Shown in pieces: positions 7,742-17,328 of a stretch of 64,000 bases of DNA (position 1 is the stretch's first letter; every line of letters begins with the position of its first letter). Under the pieces are notes generated by a model. It saw only the letters and a program-made list of their open reading frames with translations. It was not told where the DNA came from and ran no database searches. The DNA is from Myxococcales bacterium (GTDB lineage Bacteria > Myxococcota_A > Polyangia > Haliangiales > Haliangiaceae). The stretch is from positions 1 to 64,000 of the forward strand of contig JADKKI010000044.1 in NCBI GenBank assembly GCA_016720595.1. The letters are read 5' to 3'. Both the position numbers and the translations under genes were made by a program.

Positions 7742-8809
7742 GTGGAATCCGCGATCTCGACGAGGCACGCATCGTGCTTCACCGGGACCGTGGATCGCAT
7801 CACCGGCCTCCTGCTCGGCACGGCAGTCGGCGACTCGCTCGGGCTGCCGCGGGAAGGCCTGAGTGGCCGGCGCGCTGCCCGTCTCTACCGTGGCCCACTT
7901 CGGCAGCGCCTCGTGCTCGGCCACGGAATGCTCAGCGATGACACGGAGCACGCATGCATGACGGCGCAGGCGCTCCTGACCGCCGGGGACGACCCCGTTC
8001 GCTTCGCGCGCGCGCTCGCGTGGAAGCTGCGCTGGTGGTTGCTCGCGCTGCCCGCCGCGGTGGGGTGGGGCACGCTTCGCGCGATCGCGCGGTCGTGGAT
8101 CGGGTTCTCGCCGGGTCGCAGCGGCGTGCAATCCGCCGGCAACGGTGCGGTGATGCGAGCGCCGATCATCGGTGCGTGGGTAGAGGACCCCGACCGAATC
8201 GCCGCGTTCGTCGACGCGTCGACCATGATCACGCACCGGGATCCGCGCGCCCGCGCTGGCTCGCTGGCGGTCGCGGTCGCGGCCCATCACGCGGTCCGAG
8301 CCGACAACCTGGATCCATCGGCCGTCCTGCGTGAGATCCGCGCCCGGGTCGTCGATCTCGAGCTGCTCGCCGCCCTCGATCTTGTCGAGGAGGCGTTGCA
8401 CCGTGACCACGCGCCCTCTTGGCTGGCGTCCGAGCTCGGGCTCTCGCGGGGCGTGACCGGCTACGTCCATCACACCGTCCCGATCTGCCTCCATGCGTGG
8501 CTCCGGTCCCCCTACGACTTTCGCCGCGTGGTCGGCGACGTCGTGTCGTTGGGCGGCGACGCCGATACGACGGGCGCGATCGCCGGCGCCCTCGCAGGTG
8601 CCACTGTCGGTGCATCGAGGATCCCCGCTGAATGGCTCGCCATCTCTGACTGGCCGCGCTCGCTGGCGTGGATTCGCGCGCTCGGGGAGCGAGTCACGCA
8701 GCGCGGGGCTCCGTTGAGAGTCTGGTGGCCGTTCATCCCGTTGCGCAACGTGGCGTTTGCCGCGATTGTGCTCGCGACCGGCGTGCGGCGGCTCCTCCCG
8801 CCCTACTGA
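7742..8809 (+). CDS. ADP-ribosylglycohydrolase family protein (DraG/ARH-like)
   Basis: A 355-residue protein. The fold's metal-site motifs are all present: GTAVGDSLG near residue 26, SDDTE at 65-69, GNGAVMRAP around 135, THRDPRA around 167, and GGDADTTGAIAGALAGA from 271. DraG/ARH enzymes use two Mg or Mn ions to remove ADP-ribose from Arg or other residues. A GTG at 7742 is the start used; a GTG at 7790 just before the conserved core is a possible alternative. A hydrophobic C-terminal segment (AFAAIVLATGVRRLL) may lie at the membrane. Confidence 0.85.
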   Translation: MESAISTRHASCFTGTVDRITGLLLGTAVGDSLGLPREGLSGRRAARLYRGPLRQRLVLGHGMLSDDTEHACMTAQALLTAGDDPVRFARALAWKLRWWLLALPAAVGWGTLRAIARSWIGFSPGRSGVQSAGNGAVMRAPIIGAWVEDPDRIAAFVDASTMITHRDPRARAGSLAVAVAAHHAVRADNLDPSAVLREIRARVVDLELLAALDLVEEALHRDHAPSWLASELGLSRGVTGYVHHTVPICLHAWLRSPYDFRRVVGDVVSLGGDADTTGAIAGALAGATVGASRIPAEWLAISDWPRSLAWIRALGERVTQRGAPLRVWWPFIPLRNVAFAAIVLATGVRRLLPPY

Positions 8810-8842
8810 GAACGACGACGAGGACAGAGGAGATGGATGACG

Positions 8843-9404
8843 TCAGGTGCCAGTCAGGCCGGGCGGCCCACTGATCCGGGGCTCGTGCGTCTCGATGACC
8901 CAGGTGCCGCCGTCGAGGATGAACCTCCTCGGTTGCGGTCAGCCAACTGCGCCGGAGTGGCTCGCGTCCGGTCCACATCGGCGGCCCATACCGGGTCGTG
9001 AGCTCCACGGCCACCGCGTCGACGGTCCTTCGCTGCATCGACGGCAGTGGGTCATCGGAGTGCTCGGCCCGTCGCCCGATCGCCGCGAGGCCGGTCCGCA
9101 GGCCTGCATGGTGGTCCACGAAGTCTCGCTCACGCAGCCCGGCGTCGTTCAGCATCGCATCGCACTTGCCGTACATCCGGCACCCGACAGGCACGAGGTC
9201 GGCGAGGCCGGTCGCCCGCTGGCTTGCGTCATAGCGGACGATCGTCCGCGTGGGCGATGACTTGTTGTCGGCGCCCACGCGGGACGACATCGGCCGAGTG
9301 TTCGTTGGTGCCAGAACGAGAGCCGATACCGGGTCTCCGAGCACGACATCGATCCTGGGGCGAATGGTTCGCCACTCCGGCGCAGGCTCGCGGGCGAACC
9401 CCAC
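8843..9404 (-). pseudogene. Hypothetical protein with a frame break
   Basis: On the minus strand a frame with strongly GC-biased third positions runs from about 9404 (GTG) through VVLGDPVSALVLAPTNTR and RYGPPMWTGREPLRRSWL. Coding character then shifts by one base near 8917 and continues as ILDGGTWVIETHEPRISG to a TGA at 8843. The two halves read as one protein only if a base is missing near GAGGAGGTTCATC. I do not recognise the family. It converges with the ADP-ribosylglycohydrolase gene without overlap. The break is either a real mutation or a sequencing error. Confidence 0.4.
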
Positions 9405-9437
9405 GTGTTCGATGTCTGGCTCGTGTAGAACGAGCGC

Positions 9438-10544
9438 ATGACCATGGCGGATGCGTGCGCACTTGTGGATTGGAGCTACGCCGCTGCGAGGCGCGAGTGC
9501 GAGGCGCGGGTCGTGCGTTGGGAGTGGGCGAGCTTCGCGCGCCATTCGCTGGAGCCGGGATACTTCGAGATCGGTCGCTACCGCAGGGGCGATCTTCTGG
9601 ACGAGGAGCCGGGTGCGACGCACCGCGCCTGGGGCCATGGGTTCGATGCCGACGGGCTCCTCGCGGTGGAGCGTCGGCACGTGGAGTTTCCGGGCCAGTA
9701 CTACGAGACGTTCTATGCGCTTCGCCCAGGCGGCATCGCGCGAAAGCACTTCAGCTACTCGAAGGACAAGCCCTTGATCAACAGCGCGTTCTTCGAGCTC
9801 GACGGAAGCCGTGTCACTCGGCTCGACACGGTCTACGCCGGCGGCCGGCAGATGTCGCAGCTCTACACATACGACGCGGAGGGCCGGCTCGTTCGCGACG
9901 AGCGCACCGGCCCCACTGACGATGCGTCGATCAAATACGACGTCGAGTGGATCGGTGACGCGATCTCCCTCGTACGGTTCCGCACCGCCGCCGGCCGTAC
10001 GGGCATCCAGTACGAGCGCATTGATCGCGATGGGCTCGCACAGCGCCGGGGCGAGATCGTTAGCACCGTCACGCGCGCGATCCTCGCGGCGATCGCTGCG
10101 GAGGTGGCCGACGCGCCGGTGTATGCGATCGCGCTCTGGTCGTGCGATGCCGAGTACCAGCACCGGTTCCCGCCGAACGTCGCGTTCGCGACCGAGATCC
10201 AGCGCGGTCGGTTCATCGCCGCCCATGGCGAGAAGGCACGTGAGTACCTGTGGAGTCCTCCGGAATGGGGACGCGACACGATGCTCGACCTCGAGCCCGC
10301 GTTCCTCAGGACCTGCGAGCTGGCGAATGCCGCTGTGTGGCAGCACGACCTTCATGGTGAAGCTGACGTCGTCGTCGCTGCGATCGCCGCAGCGGTCGGC
10401 GCGTCGGCGTACCCCTTCGCGGTGACGGAGGACGTCGTCGTGTTCGCGGTCCAGGTTGATCGCCGCGAGCCGCCGGATCAGCAACTCGCGCGTCAGCTCC
10501 CTGCAGAGCACCTCACGGCGTTCAAGCAGCGCGGCTGGTTGTAG
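9438..10544 (+). CDS. Hypothetical protein with YD/RHS-like strands
   Basis: A 368-residue cytoplasmic-looking protein without a signal peptide. Residues about 50-195 are rich in paired aromatic strands (YEIG-like, ETFYALRPGG, SQLYTYDAEGRLVRDE), like a single RHS/YD-repeat stretch. The C-terminal half is mixed alpha/beta with no recognised motif. Its stop codon lies only 3 bases before the 26-bp tRNA-derived repeat, so it marks the last gene outside the island. Function is unknown. Confidence 0.7.
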   Translation: MTMADACALVDWSYAAARRECEARVVRWEWASFARHSLEPGYFEIGRYRRGDLLDEEPGATHRAWGHGFDADGLLAVERRHVEFPGQYYETFYALRPGGIARKHFSYSKDKPLINSAFFELDGSRVTRLDTVYAGGRQMSQLYTYDAEGRLVRDERTGPTDDASIKYDVEWIGDAISLVRFRTAAGRTGIQYERIDRDGLAQRRGEIVSTVTRAILAAIAAEVADAPVYAIALWSCDAEYQHRFPPNVAFATEIQRGRFIAAHGEKAREYLWSPPEWGRDTMLDLEPAFLRTCELANAAVWQHDLHGEADVVVAAIAAAVGASAYPFAVTEDVVVFAVQVDRREPPDQQLARQLPAEHLTAFKQRGWL

Positions 10545-10547
10545 AGG

Positions 10548-10573
10548 TGGCGGAAGCGCATGGGAATCGAACC
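10548..10573 (-). repeat. Distal att-like copy of the tRNA-Sec 3' end
   Basis: These 26 bases are identical, in the same orientation, to 24,605-24,630, the 3' end of the tRNA-Sec gene from the T loop to CCA. Similarity stops abruptly on both sides. No other tRNA parts are present here, so it is a duplicated 3' end and not a decayed whole gene. This is the expected footprint of site-specific integration into a tRNA gene. Confidence 0.8.
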
Positions 10574-10616
10574 TGGGTGAGGTACCAGTCCATCAACACG
10601 GATGGTAAGCAGCGCC

Positions 10617-11078
10617 ATGAGCTCGAACGTTTGTTCGATTCGAACAGCCCGACCCGAGGACGCTCCCACTCTTGCGGAAGCCGAGCGGGAGATCGCGCGA
10701 ATTCCGGGAAGGCTTGCTTCGCGACCGGACGAGCTCCACGACGAGGCCTTTCGGGATGAGATCGTAAAGCTCAATGCACGCGGTGGTGGCATCTACCTCG
10801 TCGCCGAGAAGGATGGGGCGATCGTTGGCCATGCGCTGCTGGCGAGCTTGCGGTGACCTCGCATGTCGCGGCTCTCACAATCGCTGCGCGGGGGCTGCAG
10901 GGGCGGGAGGGCGTGGCGGCTGATCGTGGTCGGAAGTCGCCGCCGGGCCGGCGGGGCCGGGGCTCGGCTCTATCGCCTATTCGGTTTCGTGGAGGAGGGC
11001 AGGATGACGAAGCGCATCAAGATCGCTCCGGACAAATATCTGGATGACGTCTGCATGGGGCTGTGGGTCGGGCCGTAA
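10617..11078 (+). pseudogene. GNAT acetyltransferase, frame-broken
   Basis: The first part (10,617-10,856) encodes the N-terminus of a GNAT N-acetyltransferase (IRTARPEDAPTLAEAE, then YLVAEKDGAIVGHALL). The C-terminal acetyl-CoA-binding part appears in other frames: HVAALTIA near 10,860, then GARLYRLFGFVEEGRMTKRI and YLDDVCMGLW up to 11,078. At least two frame changes and loss of the central RxxGxG loop make this non-functional as read. It is the first gene inside the distal end of the island. Confidence 0.7.
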
Positions 11079-11134
11079 TGATCCAGGTCTACGACCTGCC
11101 CTGAAGACGGAACGATGTCCCGTGCCAGGTGCGG

Positions 11135-11854
11135 TCACATCGCCGGGCCAAACGCTGCGAGAAACTCCGCGTTCTCATCCACCGTGGTCAAGGTCGTCGG
11201 ACAGCTCGGCACTACCGAGACTGGCGTGCCCGGGCCACCGATCGTGCACGCCGAGCTCATCGTCATTTGCGCTTCGATGCATGGTGTCTCGCTGTAACAC
11301 ATACAGTCACCGGGTCTTGCAGTTGCTGGAATCGCGGCGAAGAGACCAAACATCGTGATCGCGTTCGACGACGCGAGATGAGTCGGAGTGAATTGGCCGC
11401 CACCGAATGCGCCACCGAACATGAACCCGACCGGCGACTTCTCGGTGTTGCACGCCTGCGGCGACAGCGAGATGCAGTTGGGACACCCGACCGCCGTGCC
11501 CAGATCGTCCGTGAACACGATCATGGCGTACGGGGCACTCGGCGGACGCACTCTCGTGACGACGATGTCACAAGGGAGCGAGGACGCTACTTACATCTGC
11601 CGTCACGTCGTCGAGGGGGCTGCTGCACGTTGCGGGTCGTTCTCGTCGTGCACCTTGAACGTTGCCGAGAGATCCGGACCAGCGACGACGAGTTGTGCGT
11701 CGCGTCGTCGGTGCCTGGGGATAATGTCGCTCCATCGAAGGCGAGAACCGGCGTGTGCGCCTTTGCGGCCCCCGGAGCCACCACCATTGAGGAAGTCTCG
11801 CTTCGGCTCGGCACACCTGAGCAACCCGAGGAGAACGAGCGTGCGGGCCTTCAT
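11135..11854 (-). pseudogene. Lipoprotein gene B, frame-broken
   Basis: It starts at an ATG at 11,854 that overlaps the stop of gene A (ATGA). The N-terminus, MKARTLVLLGLLRCAEP, is a lipoprotein signal. Coding then jumps frames at least twice: HTPVLAFDGATLSPGTDDA, then LVVAGPDLSATFKVHDEND, then an intact last third (11,135-11,551) with CPNCISLSPQACN and CMCYSETPCIEAQ. The last third is Cys-rich and probably disulfide-bonded outside the cell. No family is recognised. It forms a two-gene unit with gene A. Confidence 0.5.
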
Positions 11855-12604
11855 TTTGCAGTTGATGTCGCGGTTGGTGGGGCCAGATGTTCGGCTTGCA
11901 CTCTTCGACGGGCGGACCTTGCTTGATCGGGTCCGACGGATTGTAGTGCTCCCCAGAACGAAGCCCGTATTGCGGCGCCTGAAGACGGGGGATGAACCAG
12001 AACGAGTTGTGGACTTGAAGCCCAACGGAGGTCGCGTCGCCGACGAAGTCATTTGGCATGTACGTGACGTGGGGCCGATGCTGTACGAGATCTGGACCGT
12101 GCCCTTCCAGTTGTACTGCGCGCGATGCCCAGGTAGAAGCTGTGCACCTTCGAGCGGCCCGATGTACCGCATCGGATCGCCGGGCGACACGAAGTGGAGT
12201 TCGTCGTTGCGACTCTGACCGTAGTCGAGGACGAGCCGGGTCTGCCCGGTGATGCCGCGAAGCTTCTCGATGTCGCCGCCGGCGAGCAGACCGTGCCGCT
12301 TCATCAGCTCCTCGGCGGACATGCCCGAGGGCGCCGCAAGTCCAATATCGGCACGCGCGTGATAGCTGAATCCCTGCACGCCGAACTTTCCGTCGGACGC
12401 CTTCGTGTGGCTCATCGAAGCGTCGAAGCCAACGCCTGGACGCACCAGCTTCTGGATGTCCCACGCGACGCCGCCGGTCAACCCGATCTCCCAGCCGTAG
12501 CCCTGGACGCCACCGGCAGTGCGAGCCGCACCGGCCGACACGTCCATGTAGCAGCCACCGACGAGCAGGGCGAGAGCTACCGGAACGAAGGTCGCACGGG
12601 GCAT
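11851..12604 (-). pseudogene. Lipoprotein gene A, frame-broken
   Basis: The start at 12,604 has GGGAGGAATC before the ATG. Residues 1-18 form a lipoprotein signal with lipobox LVGGC. The next 170 residues look like a beta-barrel or beta-sandwich outer-membrane-type domain (VQGYGWEIGLTGGVAWDI, FSYHARADIGLAAPSG). After TVQISYSIGP coding continues in another frame (HVTYMPNDFVGDATSVGLQ, then FWFIPRLQAPQYGLRSGEHY). It probably ends at the TGA overlapping gene B. One or two single-base changes separate it from an intact gene. Function is unknown. Confidence 0.5.
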
Positions 12605-12761
12605 GATTCCTCCCATCGTACGCTCTAACCAGGGGCAGTTCTACAGCTAGGCGGAGTCCGTCATCAGAACAGCGCGAGGCTGTGGAGCTCGGACATGGCC
12701 AGGAATTGTCCGTCCGCCAAGAATGAACTCTTCGCGCACCGCGAATCGGGTCGCCTGACGG

Positions 12762-14693
12762 CTAGTTGCCGACGACAAAGGACACGAGCTGATGCTCGCG
12801 CGGCCTGGCGATCAGTGGCGACGCTGCCCAGACGACCTCGCGAACGCACTGCTCCACGCGGCGGCCTTCGGCCGGCGGCGGTCCGGACACGGTCACGTGA
12901 ACGTCGGCGATCTCGATCCCCGTCAACTCGAGCGCGACGGTCACGCTCTCCGTGCCGAGCGTGCATGCTTCGATCGCCGGCTCGAGCTGGTCGCGGAGGC
13001 TGGGTGGATCCGGCCGCGCCATCCCGGATCCGGTCCCACTGCCGTGTCCGTCGTGCCGATCCGCCCGCACCCGCAGATCGCACCGAATCCGGTTCCGCCA
13101 CCGAACGGGCCGTCATAGCCCGCGGTGCCTCCCATGCGCCGTAGAGCGACCACGTGGCGTTGACGGCCTGCGCGTGGGCCTCGGCGAGCGCATGCAGCTC
13201 GCTCGGGACGAGGCCCATCATCGACAGCTCGCGCGTCACGTCGCGCGCGCGCGATCGATCCGGCGTCAGCGTGCGGGAGCCAGGTGCCCCAGATCCAGCC
13301 CTCGACCGTGATCGGGGGTGCGTCCACGCCGTGATGCTGTCGCCACCACGTACATCCGTGGCCCTCGTGCACATCCATCTCGTCATCACACGGCGGTCCG
13401 TCGCGGTCCCGCGGCAGGCTGTCCCATCCCGGCGCCACGATGCTGAATCGATCGATGGAGATCGGGCGCACCAGCATCGTCGCGTCGGGGCCATCGTCGT
13501 CGGGGATGGTCCCGAGACGAACCGCGAAGCCCTCCGTGCTCCTGGCCAGGCTGGCGAGCTTTGCCTCGTCGTCGCGCTGGAGGCCGCTGCCCGACGACAG
13601 GACGACGACGTGGAGCAGGGTGCCAGGTGGCAGGATGCCGCGCAGCGCAGTGTCCGAGGCGTGCGCGAGCCGGGTCGCCATTCGCTCGTCGGTCACGAGC
13701 ACGACGCGTCGCGTGCCGTCGAGCCGCCTGAGCCACGTGGCGGCCTCCCGCGAGCCCGGCGTCGAAGTTGGAGCCGTTGCGCGGGACGAGGGATCGCAGC
13801 GCTGCGTCCACCGCGGCGTGCGCCTTCGAAGCCCCGTCCATGCCGGCAGCACGGCCTGCGCGGTTCGCGCGACCGCGACCACCTGGACGCGCGAACCGGG
13901 GGCCTTGTCCAGGTAGGACTCGACGAGCGCGCGCTGCGCCTCGCGGTCGTCGTCCGAGATCGAGCGCGAGCCATCGACGATCAGGACCGTCGCGAGATCG
14001 CGTGGCGCGTCGCCCAACATCGTCGCGACGTCGAGCTCGAAGCGGACGATCGAGTCTCCGGCGAGGTCCACGGTCCGCGGAGACGCCGAACCGGTCTCCC
14101 GACGCCCGGCGCGCGAGCTCGGGGCTCGCGAAGCCGAGCCACATCCCGGCCTCCTCGCCGTTCCGTGGGCAGACGTCCGCGAGCGTGTCGGCGGTCGCTC
14201 GGGCTCGGAGATCGCGGCCGGCAGCCTCGTACCAGCTCGTCGGGACCATCGCGTAGCGCAGGTCGCGATGAAAGCAGGTGGGCATCGAGATCTCGAGATC
14301 GATGACGAGCCGGCCTGGTCGCGGGGACGCGGTCGACACCGTGACTCCGCCGACCCCGCCCTCGATCATCACGGCGGAGGTCTTCGGCCCCGGGGCAGCC
14401 ACGTCGACCGCGAGAGCCTGGAACTTCGCGCCCGCCGCGTTCGCGGCCATCAGGTCGAGGCGGTGCACGCGGCCGTCCTGGGCGACGCGCGCACCGGTGA
14501 CCAGGGCCCCGGCAGGCAACGCCAACATCGAACCTCTCGTCCACTCGTTGGCTCCGACCGGGAGCTCGTAGCGTGCGGTCAGCCGGGCGGTCGTGCCGTC
14601 CAGCCTGCCGGTCACCCGGGTCGGAGCGTCCGGGTTGCCAGCCAGGGCGGGGCTGGCCGTTCCGAGCATCGAGACGAGACAGAGCCAGCGCAT
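12762..14693 (-). pseudogene. VIT/VWA exported protein with AgmX-like C-terminus, frame-broken
   Basis: The start at 14,693 opens a signal peptide (MRWLCLVSMLGTASPALAG). A vault/inter-alpha-trypsin (VIT) domain follows (TARYELPVGANEW, then RLVIDLEISMP). In a second frame comes a von Willebrand A domain with a DGSRSIS metal-site motif (VLIVDGSRSISDDDREAQRA). A third frame holds LSMMGLVPSELHALAEAHAQ. The C-terminus (12,762-13,070) carries VALELTGIEIADVHVTVSG and CVREVVWAASP, like the C-terminal domain of AgmX/PglI gliding proteins. Three or more frame changes break it. An intact gene of the same plan lies at 60,872-63,292. Confidence 0.65.
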
Positions 14694-14760
14694 GACCCTG
14701 GAGACAGCCCGATCGCCGGTGAGGTTTCCAAGGACTGAAGGCGCGCACCTAGATAGGACG

Positions 14761-14802
14761 CGGGCGGGCCGCAGGATGGGAACATTGGTTTGGGGAACCA
14801 AC
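14761..14802. repeat. 42-bp intergenic repeat, copy 1
   Basis: This block is 40/42 identical to 16,220-16,261 in the same orientation. It contains the short inverted repeat TTGGTT-tgggg-AACCAA. It lies between the VIT/VWA and DYPTD-repeat genes, outside clear coding sequence. The T-poor flanks make an ordinary intrinsic terminator unlikely; a REP-like dispersed element is a better guess. Confidence 0.6.
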
Positions 14803-14858
14803 GCTGACCTGCGAAGAGGAGGATCCACGCCGCGATCGGTGGCAATGGTTTCGGGTCT

Positions 14859-15388
14859 CTACTTGAGACGTGTGCGCTTGCCGGTCTTCCCGACGGCAAC
14901 ATAAAAGTCTCGGTCGAGCTTCGGCGGTCCGTCGGTCGGGAAGTCGGTTCCGGCGACGGCGTGCTCGATGCGGACGATGCCCGCGAGCGGCAGCCGCGTG
15001 GCGTTGCCGAACACCCAGACCAGGCTCTTCGGGGCGGGTGTCGGTCGGGTAGTCGACACCAGCCTTGGCCGGCTCGAGCGTGATCGCGACGCGCTGTTGG
15101 CGGTCGAGGACGATGATCTTCGCCGACTTCAGTCGTGCGGGGATCGGTGCGTCGCTCGGGTAGTCGAGACCGGCCTTGGGTTCGGCGAGCGCGGACTGCT
15201 TGCCGACGACGATCCGGCTGTTGTCGATCACCAGCACCTCTCGCGCTCGCGAGCTGCGGTGGAACCGCAACATCGGTCGGGTAATCGATCCCGGCCTTCG
15301 GCGCATCGAGCGTGATCGATGGAGTCGGGGCAGCAGTGGCCGTGATCGAGACGAGGGACAGGATCGTGAACAGCTGTAGGCGAGTCAT
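14859..15388 (-). pseudogene. Exported protein with tandem AGxDYPTD repeats, frame-broken
   Basis: The start at 15,388 gives a signal peptide (MTRLQLFTILSLVSITATAA). Three reading frames then join into one repetitive protein. Each unit of roughly 40 residues carries PKAGIDYPTD (variants PKAGLDYPSD, AKAGVDYPTD, AVAGTDFPTD), followed by a Pro-Leu-Ser-Ala linker and a strand such as KIIVLD or VLVIDN. It ends DRDFYVAVGKTGKRTRLK. Two single-base shifts would restore it. I know of no named domain with this motif. It is divergent from the TetR gene at 15,553. Confidence 0.5.
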
Positions 15389-15451
15389 GGAAGTCGCCGA
15401 TGGTTGGTGTTGCGGCGGCATCGTGCAGATGACGTGCCGCCCGCAAGCTAT

Positions 15452-15496
15452 CGAACGTTCGTTAGCGGCCTCAGATCTAACGTGACATCCTGTCAC
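15452..15496. promoter_or_regulatory. Candidate TetR operator palindromes
   Basis: Two perfect palindromes lie in the divergent spacer between the DYPTD-repeat gene and the TetR gene: CGAACGTTCG at 15,452-15,461, and GTGACA-TCC-TGTCAC at 15,482-15,496. TetR regulators usually bind such dyads in the spacer they share with their target. This is inference from position and symmetry only. Confidence 0.4.
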
Positions 15497-15552
15497 ATCG
15501 GCAGTTATTCTAGCCACTTGTGGTGGCAAACGAACGTATGTAAGGTTGCGAA

Positions 15553-16129
15553 ATGCCGAAGCCTGCGGCGTCGCGCGAGTACATCCTGGAGGTGGCCGAA
15601 CGCGTGTTCATCAGCCGCGGGTACGGCAACACCTCGCTCCGGAACCTGATCGCCGAGAGCGGCATGTCGCCGACCGCGTTCTATTCGCGGTTTCGCTCAA
15701 AGGAGGCGGTGCTCGAAGCGCTCGTGGGCTCCGTGCTCGGCGACCTCTTCGTGATCACGTCGTCCACCTTCGCGCGCACCGAGCCTGGATCGTGGCTTTC
15801 AGGAAAGTGCGCGCGCGATCGTCACGAGCCTCGCGAAGCACAAGGCCGTCATCCGCCTCATCATGACCGAGGCTCCGGCGAGCCCCGCTCTGCGTCGCAC
15901 GCTCGGCGACGCTTACACCGCGCTCGCGAGCCTCACGAGTTCGTACCTCGCGAAGCTCGCGTCGCGCGGCAAGGCGCGCGTCGAGGACGCCGACACCGCG
16001 GGCTGGGCCATGTTCGGAACCATCTATGTCCAGCTGATGCGCTGGGCGCTGTTCGAGCAGATCGACGATGCGCAGCTTGGCGAGCAGCTGCAGATCACTG
16101 CGCAGCTACTGCTCGCGACCATCGCCTGA
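15553..16129 (+). pseudogene. TetR/AcrR-family regulator, frame-broken
   Basis: The N-terminus is a clear TetR helix-turn-helix: REYILEVAERVFISRGY, then TSLRNLIAESGMSPTAFYSRF with the typical FYSRFRSKEAV ending. After about residue 75 the coding frame shifts (near 15,790-15,810) and the ligand-binding half continues in another frame as IRLIMTEAPASPALRRTLGD through WALFEQIDDAQLGEQL to a TGA at 16,127. One base change would rejoin them. The intact version would be about 190 residues, normal for the family. The divergent neighbour at 14,859 is its likely target. Confidence 0.7.
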
Positions 16130-16139
16130 GGCAGCTGCG

Positions 16140-16216
16140 GACTGGTTCCGGATCGGCGCGTCCCGCGACACGATGACATCGATCGCGGCTCGCTCGATCT
16201 CCGCCAGTGCGCGAGG
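16140..16216 (-). pseudogene. ParE-like toxin N-terminal fragment
   Basis: The minus strand here reads PRALAEIERAAIDVIVSRD, nearly the same first helix as the ParE-type remnant at 5,907-6,146 (PRALAEIEKARD). It directly abuts the 42-bp repeat copy 2 and has no start codon or C-terminal half. It is too short to function; it shows that a second toxin locus once stood, or was copied, inside the island. Confidence 0.35.
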
Positions 16217-16219
16217 GCA

Positions 16220-16261
16220 CGGGCGGGCCGCCAGATGGGAACATTGGTTTGGGGAACCAAC
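16220..16261. repeat. 42-bp intergenic repeat, copy 2
   Basis: The second copy of the block at 14,761-14,802, with two mismatches. It lies between the convergent TetR and oxidoreductase genes and directly beside a ParE fragment. The inverted core TTGGTT-tgggg-AACCAA is fully conserved between copies. Confidence 0.6.
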
Positions 16262-16326
16262 CGTCGCGTGCGGGGGAGGGCGCGCGCCTGCTCAACCAAG
16301 ACGTGTCGAACCACCCCGCGCCAGAA

Positions 16327-17328
16327 TCACGTGCCGCCGACGAGGACCACGCTTCCTCTCCGCTGCCCCGCCTCGACATAGCGGTGGGCTTCGGCCGCCT
16401 CTTCCAGCGGAAAGCACCGATCGACGATCGGGGTGAGCGTCCCTGCCTCGACGAGGACCTTGATGAGCCGCAGATCGTCCTGCGTTTCCGACGACATGGC
16501 GCAGATGAGTCTCTTGTCGCCGAACAACGACGTCCATAGCATCTGGAACACGTGCTTCGCCTTGAAACTGACCAGGAGGCAGCGGCCTTTCGGTCGGAGA
16601 GCGCGCTTGCTTCGCGCGAACGGCGTGCGTCCCAGTACATCGATGATGACGTCGTATGTCTGCCCGGACGCCGTGAAGTCTTCCTTGGTGTAATCGATGA
16701 CGGTGTCCGCGCCGAGAGCGCGAACGTAGCCCAACCTCGCCGTGCTGCACACGCCAGTCACGTCGGCATGGAAGTGCGACCTGGCGAGCTGGACGAGTGA
16801 CGGCCCGATGCCCCCGCTGGCACCGTTGACGAGGACTCTCTGGCCGGGCTGGAGATCGAGCTTCCGCAACATGCTGAGGGCCATCAAGGCTCCATACGGA
16901 ACCGCCGCCGCCTCCGCGAAGCTCAGGTTCGCAGGCTTCGCCGTGACAACTCCACGCTCGGGCATGCACAGGTACTCGGCGTAGGCACCCATGCGTGGAC
17001 CGCGATATCCGAACACCTGATCGCCTGGCTTGAACAACGTAACGCGGCTGCCGACGGACACGATCTCCCCGGCGAACTCGCTTCCGAGGACGTGGACGCG
17101 GGGCCGGCGGAGGCCGAAGGTCACGCGCCCGATCAGCCAGAACAACATGGGCATGTGGAACTTCGACGGCGTGATCGCCTTGAAGTTGCGCACCACCATG
17201 TCGCCGAAATTGACCGAGGTGGCGTGGATCCTGATCAAGACCTCCCGAGCTTTGGGGACCGGCGTTGCCACCTCTGCGACGTGGAGGACTTGCGGAGGTC
17301 CGTACTCCGAGAAGACGACTGCCTTCAT
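16327..17328 (-). CDS. NAD(P)H-dependent quinone oxidoreductase-like MDR protein
   Basis: A 333-residue medium-chain dehydrogenase/reductase; AGGTGCGAAG precedes the ATG at 17,328. The N-terminal GroES-like half has VLHVAEVATPVPKAREVLIR and HVLGSEFAGEIVSVG. The cofactor half has the nucleotide motif NGASGGIGPSLVQLA and YVRALGADTVIDYT. The catalytic-zinc Cys-His-Glu set of alcohol dehydrogenases is absent, as in QOR/zeta-crystallin enzymes, so it should be a zinc-independent NADPH reductase. It overlaps the end of the upstream hydrolase gene by 4 bases (ATGA), so the two are co-translated. It is one of the few intact genes in this part of the island. Confidence 0.85.
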   Translation of the reverse strand: MKAVVFSEYGPPQVLHVAEVATPVPKAREVLIRIHATSVNFGDMVVRNFKAITPSKFHMPMLFWLIGRVTFGLRRPRVHVLGSEFAGEIVSVGSRVTLFKPGDQVFGYRGPRMGAYAEYLCMPERGVVTAKPANLSFAEAAAVPYGALMALSMLRKLDLQPGQRVLVNGASGGIGPSLVQLARSHFHADVTGVCSTARLGYVRALGADTVIDYTKEDFTASGQTYDVIIDVLGRTPFARSKRALRPKGRCLLVSFKAKHVFQMLWTSLFGDKRLICAMSSETQDDLRLIKVLVEAGTLTPIVDRCFPLEEAAEAHRYVEAGQRRGSVVLVGGT

